This document shows positions 26,148-34,441 of a stretch of 64,000 nt of DNA, piece after piece. Below the pieces are notes generated by a model, which was not told the DNA's origin, ran no database searches, and saw only the letters and a program-made list of their open reading frames with translations. The first letter of the stretch is position 1. Each line of letters starts with the position of its first letter. The DNA is taken from contig CAZUAI010000001.1 in assembly GCA_964617875.1 (NCBI GenBank), positions 1 through 64,000 on the forward strand. Direction: 5' to 3'. Made by a program: the position numbers and the translations under genes. Source of the DNA: CAZMVY01 sp964617875 (GTDB taxonomy: Bacteria; Planctomycetota; Phycisphaerae; UBA1845; PWPN01).

Positions 26148-28814
26148 CTACCGCGGTTCGCGGCGCGACTGGCGATCTTCGTTCTTCCTTTGCAGGGCGT
26201 CGAACTGGCGTAGCAGGGCCGGGCCGCCCATGTCCTGGTGGCGATGCCGGCGCTGCCGGATGGCCTGCAGAATCTCGTCCGGGTCCGTGCCGATCTCGGT
26301 GTGGCACTGGAGGTTCCGCAGCAGCGCCCGCCACCAGAGCGGGCTTGCCTCCTCGGCCGTCTGCCAGACGCGGTGAAACACCGGCAGGGCCTCGCGATAG
26401 TCGCCGGACCTGTAGAGGCACTCGGCGCGGACGAACCGCCACTCCGCATCGTCGCGTTCGTCGGGACTGCGGCCCTCGATCAACCGGCAAGCCTCTTCCG
26501 CGCGACCGGCGTCGAGCAACGCCGCAATCCTCGCCAGGCGGGCCGACTCGCCCAGTCGGCGGCGAGCATCCGCGGCACCCGGCGCCGACGCGGTCGTCGG
26601 CCGCGTGACGGCACACATCATGGCCCATCGCTCCAGGGTTTCTGCGAGTCGCGCCGCCTCGCCCGCCGTCCGCCGAACGTCGTCTTCGCGGCCCTCGTCG
26701 CGCAGCCGATCCATCTCGCCCCGGAACCGCGCCAGCAGATCGACCATCACCGGCCCGGCGCGGTCCGGCTCGGCGGCAACGACCCGCTCGACGAGCCCGT
26801 TCGCTTCGGCCAGCCGGCCGAGCCCTTCGAGGGCGGTCAACCGGATTCGCCAGACGGGCGCGATCCATTCGGGACAGGCCGCGTAGCGCGTCTCGAAGCC
26901 ATCCAGCGTCCTGACGGCTTCGTCGAACCGGCGAACGGCCGGGTCGGCCTGGATGCCGGCGCAGAGCAAGGCGATCTCCGCCAGCCGGCACGGCTTGTCC
27001 CCCCCGTCGGGCAGCGACTCGATCCGCCGTTGGGCCTCGACCGCCGCCTGGGCGACGGCGTCGGCCGCGTCGGCCGTGGGCCGGGCCTCAAATGCCTTCG
27101 TGAGACAGCGGACACGTCGGACGGCAGCGTCGGCGCCGCGTTCGCCCTGCGGCGGCACGAGCGCGAATTCGGCCGCCGCCTCAATCCACTGGCCCAGTTG
27201 CTGCAGCGCCACGCCGGCGGCAACCGTCGCGTCCGGCAGCCGGGCGTTCTGCGGAGACCGTTCGCGAAGCAGGCGAACGGCGTTGACGAGCGTCCTGCGA
27301 GCGTTCGCAGCCGCGTCCGTTGCGGTGCCTTGCGCGGCCAGCCGGACCGCCTCGTCGATGGCGGCGGCTGCCCGGTCGCTTGCGGGGTATTCGCGTGCCA
27401 GGCGGATGAGTGCCCCTGCCGCCCCGGTCGGCCGCGCGCGTGCGGCCTCGCACCGCGCGAGCAGGAACAGCCCCTCGGATGCCAGGAAGGCGTCGGCCTT
27501 CGACTCGGCGACCGCCCGGGCGATCCGTGCGGCCTGGTCGTAGTCGGCCGTGTCGTCCGCGATGGCCCAGGCCACGCTGAGCTTGTCGAACGGATCGGCG
27601 GCTTCTGCGCCGCCGCGCTCCTGAAGAAGCCGCCCGACGCTCGTGTAGACCATCGGCCGGGCCTCGGGCCGGGCCCTCGCCAGAGCGGGCAACGGGTCCC
27701 CGGTTGCGCTGACGCCGGGACCGGCCTCCAGCGATCGCCGCAGCACGGCCAGCGCGATGACCGCGCCGGCATCCCCCGGCCGCGTCTTCTGCGCCCATTC
27801 GTACGCGCGATCGACGGCCGCGGCGGCGTCTCCGGCCTGCCCGCGGTCGCGCAACAGCCGGATGCGTTCGAGCACGGCGAGCAGCGCCCAGCTCTCGATC
27901 CGCTGCTTTCGTTGCGGGTCGGTCGTCTGTGCGTAGATCCGGATGGCCTGCTGCGTTGAGGCGTCGGCCCTGTCGAAGCGGCCCGCCAGCCGCTGGGCGA
28001 TCGACGCGAGCATGAGGGCCTGCACCTGCATCCCCGTCTTCTCGTGAGGCTGCTCGGTCCAGCGACGGCGGCCGACCGCCTCGTCAATCACGACGTCGAG
28101 CTGCGCCGCACGCTGCGGATCGCCTGCCGGCAGGGTCATCGCCCGGTACAGCCTCGCCCACGCCAGGAGGTACGCGGCGGCTCCCTCAACCGATTCCATC
28201 TCCCGCAACCGGCCGGCCGACGCAAGCTTCTCGTGCTGCTCGGGCGGCAGCGTACCGACCCGCTGCCATTCGACGGCGAGGTCGGCCAGGAGCTGCTCGA
28301 GTACCTGAATTGCCTGCGAGGCCGTCGCGGCCACCTCGTCGCGCTCTTTCGCCGACGCGACCCGAAACAGCATTGCCTCGACGGCGGAGGCCGGCTGCCG
28401 TTCGACGAGGTCACGGCCGATCTCCAGCCGCCACGCGAACTGCCGGGGATCGTCGCGATGGGTCGCCACCAGTCCCTCGAGAACCCGCGTGGCCTTGCGA
28501 CACGACTCGGCACGTTCGGACGGGCTGCGCCCGAGGTCGTCACTTTCGCGGAGCAGCGATTCGCGATGCCGGAGGGCACGTGAGACGTCGTCCCGCGGCG
28601 GGTGTTCGCGATCGTGGAGGTCGAGCAGCTCGAACAGGCCGCGTTCCCGCAACCCACGACGAAAGACCTCTTCGTCAAGGCGAGACGGCTGTGACGCAGG
28701 CACGGCGTCGCGAGACGCGGCGGGGGGAGGCGTTGCGTCCCCGCAAAGGGGCGGGGCGAGGCACGACATCGCCAGGACGCCGCTCACGGTGACAATGCGA
28801 TGCGACATGCGCAC
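26148..28814 (-). CDS. Secreted TPR-repeat protein of the ExbBD operon
   Basis: An 888-residue protein with an N-terminal signal peptide (VTVSGVLAMSCLAPPLCG; a lipobox-like LAPPLCG and LAMSC are both possible) and then almost only Ala/Arg-rich helical pairs of the TPR type to the end. A GTG start at 28814 is chosen for its GAGGA ribosome site; an ATG lies two codons later. It follows the second ExbD gene after 13 bases, so it is the last gene of the ExbB-ExbD-ExbD operon. A periplasmic or outer-envelope TPR scaffold moved or energised by the ExbB/ExbD motor is the likely idea, but this is inference from position. Confidence 0.7.
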   Translation of the reverse strand: MRMSHRIVTVSGVLAMSCLAPPLCGDATPPPAASRDAVPASQPSRLDEEVFRRGLRERGLFELLDLHDREHPPRDDVSRALRHRESLLRESDDLGRSPSERAESCRKATRVLEGLVATHRDDPRQFAWRLEIGRDLVERQPASAVEAMLFRVASAKERDEVAATASQAIQVLEQLLADLAVEWQRVGTLPPEQHEKLASAGRLREMESVEGAAAYLLAWARLYRAMTLPAGDPQRAAQLDVVIDEAVGRRRWTEQPHEKTGMQVQALMLASIAQRLAGRFDRADASTQQAIRIYAQTTDPQRKQRIESWALLAVLERIRLLRDRGQAGDAAAAVDRAYEWAQKTRPGDAGAVIALAVLRRSLEAGPGVSATGDPLPALARARPEARPMVYTSVGRLLQERGGAEAADPFDKLSVAWAIADDTADYDQAARIARAVAESKADAFLASEGLFLLARCEAARARPTGAAGALIRLAREYPASDRAAAAIDEAVRLAAQGTATDAAANARRTLVNAVRLLRERSPQNARLPDATVAAGVALQQLGQWIEAAAEFALVPPQGERGADAAVRRVRCLTKAFEARPTADAADAVAQAAVEAQRRIESLPDGGDKPCRLAEIALLCAGIQADPAVRRFDEAVRTLDGFETRYAACPEWIAPVWRIRLTALEGLGRLAEANGLVERVVAAEPDRAGPVMVDLLARFRGEMDRLRDEGREDDVRRTAGEAARLAETLERWAMMCAVTRPTTASAPGAADARRRLGESARLARIAALLDAGRAEEACRLIEGRSPDERDDAEWRFVRAECLYRSGDYREALPVFHRVWQTAEEASPLWWRALLRNLQCHTEIGTDPDEILQAIRQRRHRHQDMGGPALLRQFDALQRKNEDRQSRREPR

Positions 28815-28827
28815 GGTTGTTCCTCGC

Positions 28828-29334
28828 TTACGTGCCGGGGCCCGCGAAGAAGATCCGCTGGAACGACGCCGACAGAGCCGCGTTGTAGGCGTTGACGACG
28901 TGGTCCCAGCTCACGCCGTCATCCGCAAGGAGGTAGACCGGCGTCCGGGAATCGTAGCCCGGCTCGCGAAGCAGGCCGGCCAGCCGACTTGCCATCTCCG
29001 CCCGCGGCACAGGGGCGGAACTCCGATCGTCGATCCGCACGAGGCACTCCTGCCCACCGGCCGGGTCGGCCGAGAGGTAGAGCCGCACGGGCTCGCGCGG
29101 GACCTCGAAGGCCAGCGGGCCCGCCGAGGCGCCCCTGGCGGGCAACCTGGCCGGCAGGATACCCTCCGGTGCCGAGAACCGCGTGACGACGATCAGGAAC
29201 AGCAGCACGTTGAAGATCACGTCGAGCATCGGCGTCAGATTGAGCACGAGCACGTCGCGGACAATGCTTCGGCGGACCCGGCGACGGCGGCGACCGTCGG
29301 CGGGCCGGGGCGCGACAATCGGCACGGTCGTCAT
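28828..29334 (-). CDS. ExbD/TolR family protein (second copy)
   Basis: A 168-residue ExbD/TolR protein: basic cytoplasmic N-terminus, one transmembrane helix with the key acidic residue (LNLTPMLDVIFNVLLFLIVV; the Asp of MLDV is the proton-linked residue), then a periplasmic domain with the typical YLLADDGVSWDHVVNAYNAA end. Its ATG overlaps the stop of the first ExbD gene (ATGA). It works with the ExbB-type protein in a proton-driven motor. Confidence 0.9.
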   Translation of the reverse strand: MTTVPIVAPRPADGRRRRRVRRSIVRDVLVLNLTPMLDVIFNVLLFLIVVTRFSAPEGILPARLPARGASAGPLAFEVPREPVRLYLSADPAGGQECLVRIDDRSSAPVPRAEMASRLAGLLREPGYDSRTPVYLLADDGVSWDHVVNAYNAALSASFQRIFFAGPGT

Positions 29335-29771
29335 GGCGCCCCTCCGACCTCGGCCACCAGGTGAAAGCGTGAAATCGCGTGCTCGCCGAGCAGTTCCATG
29401 ACGTCGCGCACCTGCCGGTAATTCAGCCGCCGGTCCGCACGCAGAATCACCTCGAGCTGCGGCGTGTGCCGCTTCGCCGCGGCCAGTTCGCGGGACAGAT
29501 CGGCGATCGAACCGACGCGGAGCGGCCCGATCTGGTAGCCGGGCGGGCGGCCGGCGCCCTGGTCGAGGATGTTGACGACGACCGGCTCCGGCACGCGACG
29601 ATCGCGCGCGAGGCTCTGGTCCGGTCTCGGCAGCTCCATCTCGATCCGTTCGGCGGAGGCGAACTGGTTGACCACCATGAAGAACGTCAGGAGAAGCACC
29701 GTCACGTCCACGAGGGCCGTGAGGTTCAGGCGGATCTCGCCGGGCCGGGCTGTTCGCGAACGGTTCCTCAT
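29331..29771 (-). CDS. ExbD/TolR family protein (first copy)
   Basis: A 146-residue ExbD/TolR protein with the membrane helix LNLTALVDVTVLLLTFFMVV carrying the conserved Asp, and a periplasmic end ILRADRRLNYRQVRDVMELL. I choose the ATG at 29771, 13 bases after the ExbB stop, over one 63 bases further upstream that would overlap ExbB. Two ExbD copies in tandem after one ExbB is a pattern common in Gram-negative bacteria with TPR partners. Confidence 0.88.
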   Translation of the reverse strand: MRNRSRTARPGEIRLNLTALVDVTVLLLTFFMVVNQFASAERIEMELPRPDQSLARDRRVPEPVVVNILDQGAGRPPGYQIGPLRVGSIADLSRELAAAKRHTPQLEVILRADRRLNYRQVRDVMELLGEHAISRFHLVAEVGGAP

Positions 29772-29784
29772 CTCGCCGCGCCCG

Positions 29785-30504
29785 CTACGCCTTGCCCGGG
29801 GTCTGCGTCTTCGTCTCGCCGAGGAGATTGACAAGCCGCTCCGCCGTCACCGCGCATTCGTCGGCGGCCGCCTCGACGCGGTTGCGGAACAGCGCGAACA
29901 GCGTCAGCGCCGGCACGGCGATCAGCAGCCCCCAGAACGTGTTCACGAACGCGATGGAGATATCGCCCGACAGCTTCGCCGCGTTCGAGGCGTTGGCCAT
30001 GCCGCCTTCCATCCCCGCCATGCGGTTGAACGCCCGGATCATGCCGACGACCGTGCCGAACAGTCCAACCATCGGGCTGACGTTGCCGATGATGTTCAGC
30101 AGTTCGACGCGCCGCATGAGCTTGGCGGTCTGCACATCGACGGCCTCATCCAGGGCCGCCCGCACGGCCCCCGCGCCCTGGCCCAGCCGGCCCAGCGCGG
30201 CCTCGACGACCGCCCCGAGCATCCGTCCGTCCGCCCGCCCGGCCTCCGCCGCCGTATCCGGCTTCCCCAGCCGCAGCGACGCCTCCAGTTCGCTCACGAG
30301 CGACGGCGGCAACAGCGTGTTCCGCCGGATCGTCAGGGCAAAGTGTACCGCCAGCGCCAGGCCGATGAACGACAGCGGGATCAGCACGAACCACGTGACC
30401 CAGCCGCCGGCGACCACAAAGTGCTCGAAGATGGGGATTTCCCCGCCGCTTGCGTTCGCCGCGGCCAGCAGCGACAGGTTCCCGATCACGTTCCAGTCCG
30501 TCAT
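29785..30504 (-). CDS. MotA/TolQ/ExbB proton channel protein
   Basis: A 239-residue inner-membrane protein with three helices: one at the N-terminal end (GGWVTWFVLIPLSFIGLALAV) and two near the C-terminal end (LLNIIGNVSPMVGLFGTVVGMI and AFVNTFWGLLIAVPALTLFALF) separated by the expected loop. The stretch NVSPMVGLFGTVVGMIRAF is the signature of the family. It heads the operon with two ExbD genes and a TPR protein. Confidence 0.92.
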   Translation of the reverse strand: MTDWNVIGNLSLLAAANASGGEIPIFEHFVVAGGWVTWFVLIPLSFIGLALAVHFALTIRRNTLLPPSLVSELEASLRLGKPDTAAEAGRADGRMLGAVVEAALGRLGQGAGAVRAALDEAVDVQTAKLMRRVELLNIIGNVSPMVGLFGTVVGMIRAFNRMAGMEGGMANASNAAKLSGDISIAFVNTFWGLLIAVPALTLFALFRNRVEAAADECAVTAERLVNLLGETKTQTPGKA

Positions 30505-30581
30505 GAATCAGCTCCCGTCAAACCGCGCGTGTGAAACGCCTCCGCGACGGCCGATGCAGGCCGCCGGACGGAGGCGGCCGG

Positions 30582-31772
30582 TCAGGCGATGGTCGCGAGG
30601 CCGGCCTTCAGGTCCGCGATGATGTCCCCGGGGTCCTCCAGCCCGACGGACAGGCGGACGAGTTCGTCAATGATGCCCAGGGCGTACCGCTCCTCGCGCG
30701 TCATGGAGTAGTAGCTGTTCAGCGCGGGGTGCGTGATGAGCGTCTCGGGGCCGCCGAGGCTCGGGCCCAGCATGCACAGTTTCAGCGCATCCAGGAAGGC
30801 GAGCGTCTGCGCCAGGTCGCCGTTGATCTCGAAGGAGACCACCGCCCCGAAGCCCTTCATCTGCCGTCGGGCGATGGCGTGGTGCGGGTGGCCGGCCAGG
30901 CCCGGGTAGTAGACCTTCCGCACCTTCGGGTGTTGCTCGAGGAAGGTCGCCACCTGCATCGCCGTCCGGTTGAGCCGCTCCATCCGCAGGCCGAAGGTCT
31001 TCAGGCCGCGGAGCAGCAAGTACGAACTCATCGGATCGATCACGCCGCCCGTCACGCGCCGCCACTGGTGGATCGGCTCGATTACGCTCGCCTTGCCGAG
31101 CACGCACCCGCCCAGGATGTCGTTGTGGCCGCCGAGGTACTTCGTCGTGCTGTGGACCACGATGTCCGCGCCCTGGCTCAGCGGTTTCTGGTTGAAGGGC
31201 GTCGCGAAGGTGCTGTCGATGACGCTCAGCACGCCGGCGGCCCGCGCGATGCGGACGACCTCGTCCACGTCGGCGACGTTCAGATACGGGTTCGTCGGCG
31301 ACTCGGAGATGACCATCACCGTCTCCTTGCGGATGGCGGCGGCCATCGCCCGGTAATCGCCCATCGGGACGACGGTGGCCTCGATGCCGAACCGCGGGAC
31401 GACGTTGTTCACGAAGTGGAGTGTCTGCTTGTACGCGTCGTCGGTGATGACCAGGTGCTGGCCCTTGCTGCACAGCGCCATGATCGTGGCCGTCACGGCC
31501 GACATGCCGCAGTCGAAGAGGATGCACCGCTCGGCGCCCTCGAGCGCCGCGAGCTTCTCCTCCGCGGCGGCGCGGGTCGGGTTGCCGTAGCGCCCGTACT
31601 CGTAGTGCGGCCGCTCGCTGCGGCCGAACGCGATCATCGCCGCCACGTTGTCGAAGACGAACGTGCTCGTGTACGCGATCGGCGTGGTGATGCTGCCCTG
31701 CCACCGCTTTTCGCCGCAATGGACGGCGTCGGTGTCGGTGTGTCCCGTCGGATGATCCGTGTATTCGTTCAT
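30582..31772 (-). CDS. Cystathionine gamma-synthase / gamma-lyase family enzyme
   Basis: A 396-residue PLP enzyme of the trans-sulfuration family. The PLP lysine sits in VVHSTTKYLGGHNDILGG; other conserved parts are YGRYGNPTR, DCGMSAVTATIMAL, ESPTNPYLNVADV and the C-terminal LGGPETLITHPA. The family makes or splits cystathionine, or acts as homocysteine/methionine gamma-lyase; sequence alone does not separate these. The ATG at 31772 matches the family length. It is transcribed with the cysteine synthase-CysRS fusion 31 bases upstream, linking the pair to cysteine and sulfur metabolism. Confidence 0.9.
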   Translation of the reverse strand: MNEYTDHPTGHTDTDAVHCGEKRWQGSITTPIAYTSTFVFDNVAAMIAFGRSERPHYEYGRYGNPTRAAAEEKLAALEGAERCILFDCGMSAVTATIMALCSKGQHLVITDDAYKQTLHFVNNVVPRFGIEATVVPMGDYRAMAAAIRKETVMVISESPTNPYLNVADVDEVVRIARAAGVLSVIDSTFATPFNQKPLSQGADIVVHSTTKYLGGHNDILGGCVLGKASVIEPIHQWRRVTGGVIDPMSSYLLLRGLKTFGLRMERLNRTAMQVATFLEQHPKVRKVYYPGLAGHPHHAIARRQMKGFGAVVSFEINGDLAQTLAFLDALKLCMLGPSLGGPETLITHPALNSYYSMTREERYALGIIDELVRLSVGLEDPGDIIADLKAGLATIA

Positions 31773-31803
31773 GTCGATTCCGGTTCCAGACAAAGGTTCG
31801 CTG

Positions 31804-34197
31804 TCAGTTCCGCCGCCTGACCCGCGTGCCGGCCGGCGAGTCCTCCACCACAAACCCGCGGGCCGCGAGCGCGTCGCGGATCTCGTCGGCATCCGCGAAC
31901 TCCTTCTTCTCGCGGGCCCGGTCGCGCCGCCGCACGAGGTCCTCGATCTCCGCCGCAAGCGGCTCGGGCGACTCGGCGCCGGGCAGGATGCCGAGCACCT
32001 GGTCCGCGAACCGCAGGGCCGCCAGCGTATCCGCGGCGTCCTCCTTGTGCAGCACCCCCTGCGCCATGAGGTAATTGGCCTGCCTCACGAGGCTGAACAC
32101 CGCGGCCAGCGCAGCGGAGATATTCATGTCATCCAACATCGCCTCGCGCAGCGTCTCCTTCATCGTCAGTCGCGAGGCCTCGAGTTCCGGCACGCGCGGC
32201 CCCGGCGCCGTCACGGCGGCCAGCCGGGCGACGCACTCGTCCAGCCGCCGGAGCGAGGCCCGGGCGGCGTCGAGCCGCTCGTCCGTAAGGACCACGGGCT
32301 GCCGGTAGTGCGTCTGGAGCAGGAAGAAGCGGACCTCGCGGGGCGAGAAACCCTGCCGCACCAGGTCCGGCAGGACCACGCAGTTGTCCTGGCCGTAGGC
32401 CATCTTCTTCCCCTTGGCCAGCACCAGCTCCGAGTGGAGCCAGAACCGCGCGGGCGATTCGCCGCAGAGGGCACGGCTCTCCGCGAGTTCGTTTTCGTTG
32501 TGCGGGAAGATGAGGTCGGCCGAGGCCGTGTGGATGTCGAACCGTTCGCCGAGCCGCGCGCGGGCCATGGCCGCGCACTGAATGTGCCAGCTCGGGCGGA
32601 CGTTGCCCCACTCGGTCTTGTGGCTGATGCCCCGCCGCATCTCCGCGAGCGTCGACCGCCGCAGCAGTGTGAAATCGCGCGGATCGTTCTTGTCGTACCG
32701 CTCCAGGTCCACGGTCGCGCCGATCCGGATCCTGCCGAGGTCCTTGCCGGACAGCTCGCCGTAGGTCTTGACCCGGCTGATGTTGAAGTAGACGGAGCGG
32801 TTCTTCTCGTAGGCGAACCCTCGCTCGACCAGCGCGCGGGTCAGCGAGATCATGTCGTCCACCGACTCCGACGCCCGGGCATAGGCGGCCGCGGGCCGGA
32901 TACCGAGCGCCCGCAGATCCTCGTGAAACCCGGCCTCGCAGCGGGCGCACAGCTCCTTCATCGGCGTGCCCGTCTGCTCCGATTCGCGGATCGTGTTGTC
33001 GTCGTAGTCGGTGATGCCGACGACGTGCTCCACCTCGTAGCCGGCCAGTTCCAGCGTCCGGCGAACGAGGTCATCCACCAGCATGCGGCGCAGGACGCCC
33101 AGGTGCGGCCGCGTGTGGACCGTCGGCCCGCAGGAATACATCGTCACGCGCGTCCCGCCCGAGATCGGCTCGAACCCCTCGTAGCGCCGCGACAGCCCGT
33201 TGAAGAACCGCAGCCTGTGCGTGGCGACGTCGGCCACGTCGGGCTCGGCGACCTGGAAGAGCGTCGTCGAGAGGTAGCGCTCGCCGCCGTCCGGCAGCAG
33301 GGCCACGATTACGCCCGACTCGATCCGCGATGCGACCTCGCACGCCGCGTGCATCGCGGCCCCCGAACTCATGCCGACGAGCAGGCCCTCCTCGCGCGCC
33401 AGCCGGCGGGCCATCTCGTAGGCCGCGTCGTCCTCGATGTTCACCTTCTCGTCGATCGCCGCCGCCTGGTAGATCCCGGGCACGTACGCTTCCTTGAGGT
33501 TCTTGAGCCCCTGGATGCGGTGTCCGAGATACGGCTCGACGCCCACGATTCGGATTCCGGGATTCAGCTCCTTCAGCCGCCTCGAGCAGCCGACGACGGT
33601 GCCGGTCGTGCCCATGCTCGCCACGAAGTGCGTCACGCGGCCGCCCGTCTGCTCCCAGACCTCGGGCGCGGTCGTCTCGTAGTGGGCCAGCACGTTCGCG
33701 CAGTTGTTGTACTGGTCCGGCATGAAGAACCGCTCAGGCTCCCCGGCGGCCAGCCCGTAGGCCCGCTCGATCGCGCCGTCGGTGCCCTGGTCGGCGGGCG
33801 TCAGCAGGAACTCGGCGCCGAGGGCCGCCAGGATCTTCCGCCGTTCCACGGAGACCCCCTCGCTCATCGCCAGAAGGATCGGGTAGCCCTTGATCGCCGC
33901 CACCATCGCCAGACCGATGCCCGTGTTGCCCGACGTCGCTTCGAGGATCGTCTTGCCGCGCGTGAGCTGGCCGCTCCGCTCGGCCTCCTCAATCATGTAG
34001 AGGGCGATCCGGTCCTTCACCGATCCCCCCGGATTGGCCCGCTCCAGCTTCGCGTAAAGCTCAACCTTCGGGTTGGGATTGATCCGCCGGATCGGCACGA
34101 TCGGCGTGTTGCCGATCAGCGCAAGGACGCCGGGGCGGTCCGGGCCGTTTCGTCGGCCCGGCGGCGTGTGCGTATGGGGTTCGTCCCTGCCGGTCAT
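31804..34197 (-). CDS. Cysteine synthase fused to CysRS-like domain
   Basis: A 797-residue fusion. Residues about 24-325 are a complete cysteine synthase (CysK/CBS fold type): PLP lysine in NPGGSVKDRIALY, TSGNTGIGLAM, and LLPDGGERYLST. From about 335 on it follows cysteinyl-tRNA synthetase: FFNGLSRRYEGFEP, MYSCGPTVHTRPHLG (about 350-365), VVGITDYDDNTI, SWHIQCAAM (about 537), FPHNENELAES (about 567), KGKKMAYGQDN (about 597) and the end EIRDALAARGFVVEDSP. All four zinc ligands (C of CGPT, C of HIQC, H and E of HNENE) are kept, but HIGH has become HLGV and KMSKS has become KMAYG, losing the second lysine. It may therefore not be an ordinary tRNA ligase. Start at the ATG at 34197 gives the normal CysK N-terminus. 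It lies just before a cystathionine enzyme gene. Confidence 0.9.
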   Translation of the reverse strand: MTGRDEPHTHTPPGRRNGPDRPGVLALIGNTPIVPIRRINPNPKVELYAKLERANPGGSVKDRIALYMIEEAERSGQLTRGKTILEATSGNTGIGLAMVAAIKGYPILLAMSEGVSVERRKILAALGAEFLLTPADQGTDGAIERAYGLAAGEPERFFMPDQYNNCANVLAHYETTAPEVWEQTGGRVTHFVASMGTTGTVVGCSRRLKELNPGIRIVGVEPYLGHRIQGLKNLKEAYVPGIYQAAAIDEKVNIEDDAAYEMARRLAREEGLLVGMSSGAAMHAACEVASRIESGVIVALLPDGGERYLSTTLFQVAEPDVADVATHRLRFFNGLSRRYEGFEPISGGTRVTMYSCGPTVHTRPHLGVLRRMLVDDLVRRTLELAGYEVEHVVGITDYDDNTIRESEQTGTPMKELCARCEAGFHEDLRALGIRPAAAYARASESVDDMISLTRALVERGFAYEKNRSVYFNISRVKTYGELSGKDLGRIRIGATVDLERYDKNDPRDFTLLRRSTLAEMRRGISHKTEWGNVRPSWHIQCAAMARARLGERFDIHTASADLIFPHNENELAESRALCGESPARFWLHSELVLAKGKKMAYGQDNCVVLPDLVRQGFSPREVRFFLLQTHYRQPVVLTDERLDAARASLRRLDECVARLAAVTAPGPRVPELEASRLTMKETLREAMLDDMNISAALAAVFSLVRQANYLMAQGVLHKEDAADTLAALRFADQVLGILPGAESPEPLAAEIEDLVRRRDRAREKKEFADADEIRDALAARGFVVEDSPAGTRVRRRN

Positions 34198-34355
34198 AGC
34201 CCGTAGATCATACGAAAGAACAAGGAACACGGCCAGAGAACGATCCTGTAAACCCCCGGATCGGCCCCTGGCCGTGCCGTTCCGCGTCAGACACGCGGAA
34301 GCCGTCGTCGTTCGTGCGGGGCCCGCGGCCAACGCCGTCGTCCCCGATCATTCTG

Positions 34356-34411
34356 TTGTGGTACAGGCTTCCGGCCTGCATCGGTGTGCAGGCTGGAAGC
34401 CTGCACCACAA
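34356..34411. repeat. 25-bp palindromic repeat in intergenic DNA
   Basis: Arms at 34356-34380 and 34387-34411 are complementary at 23 of 25 positions around a 6-base loop, starting TTGTGGTACAGGCTTCC. The element lies between the fusA stop and the cysteine synthase fusion start. It has the form of a dispersed REP-like element; there is no T-tract, so it is not a classical terminator. Confidence 0.7.
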
Positions 34412-34441
34412 TGGGCCGGCGGCCGCCCGCGTCGCGCGCCC

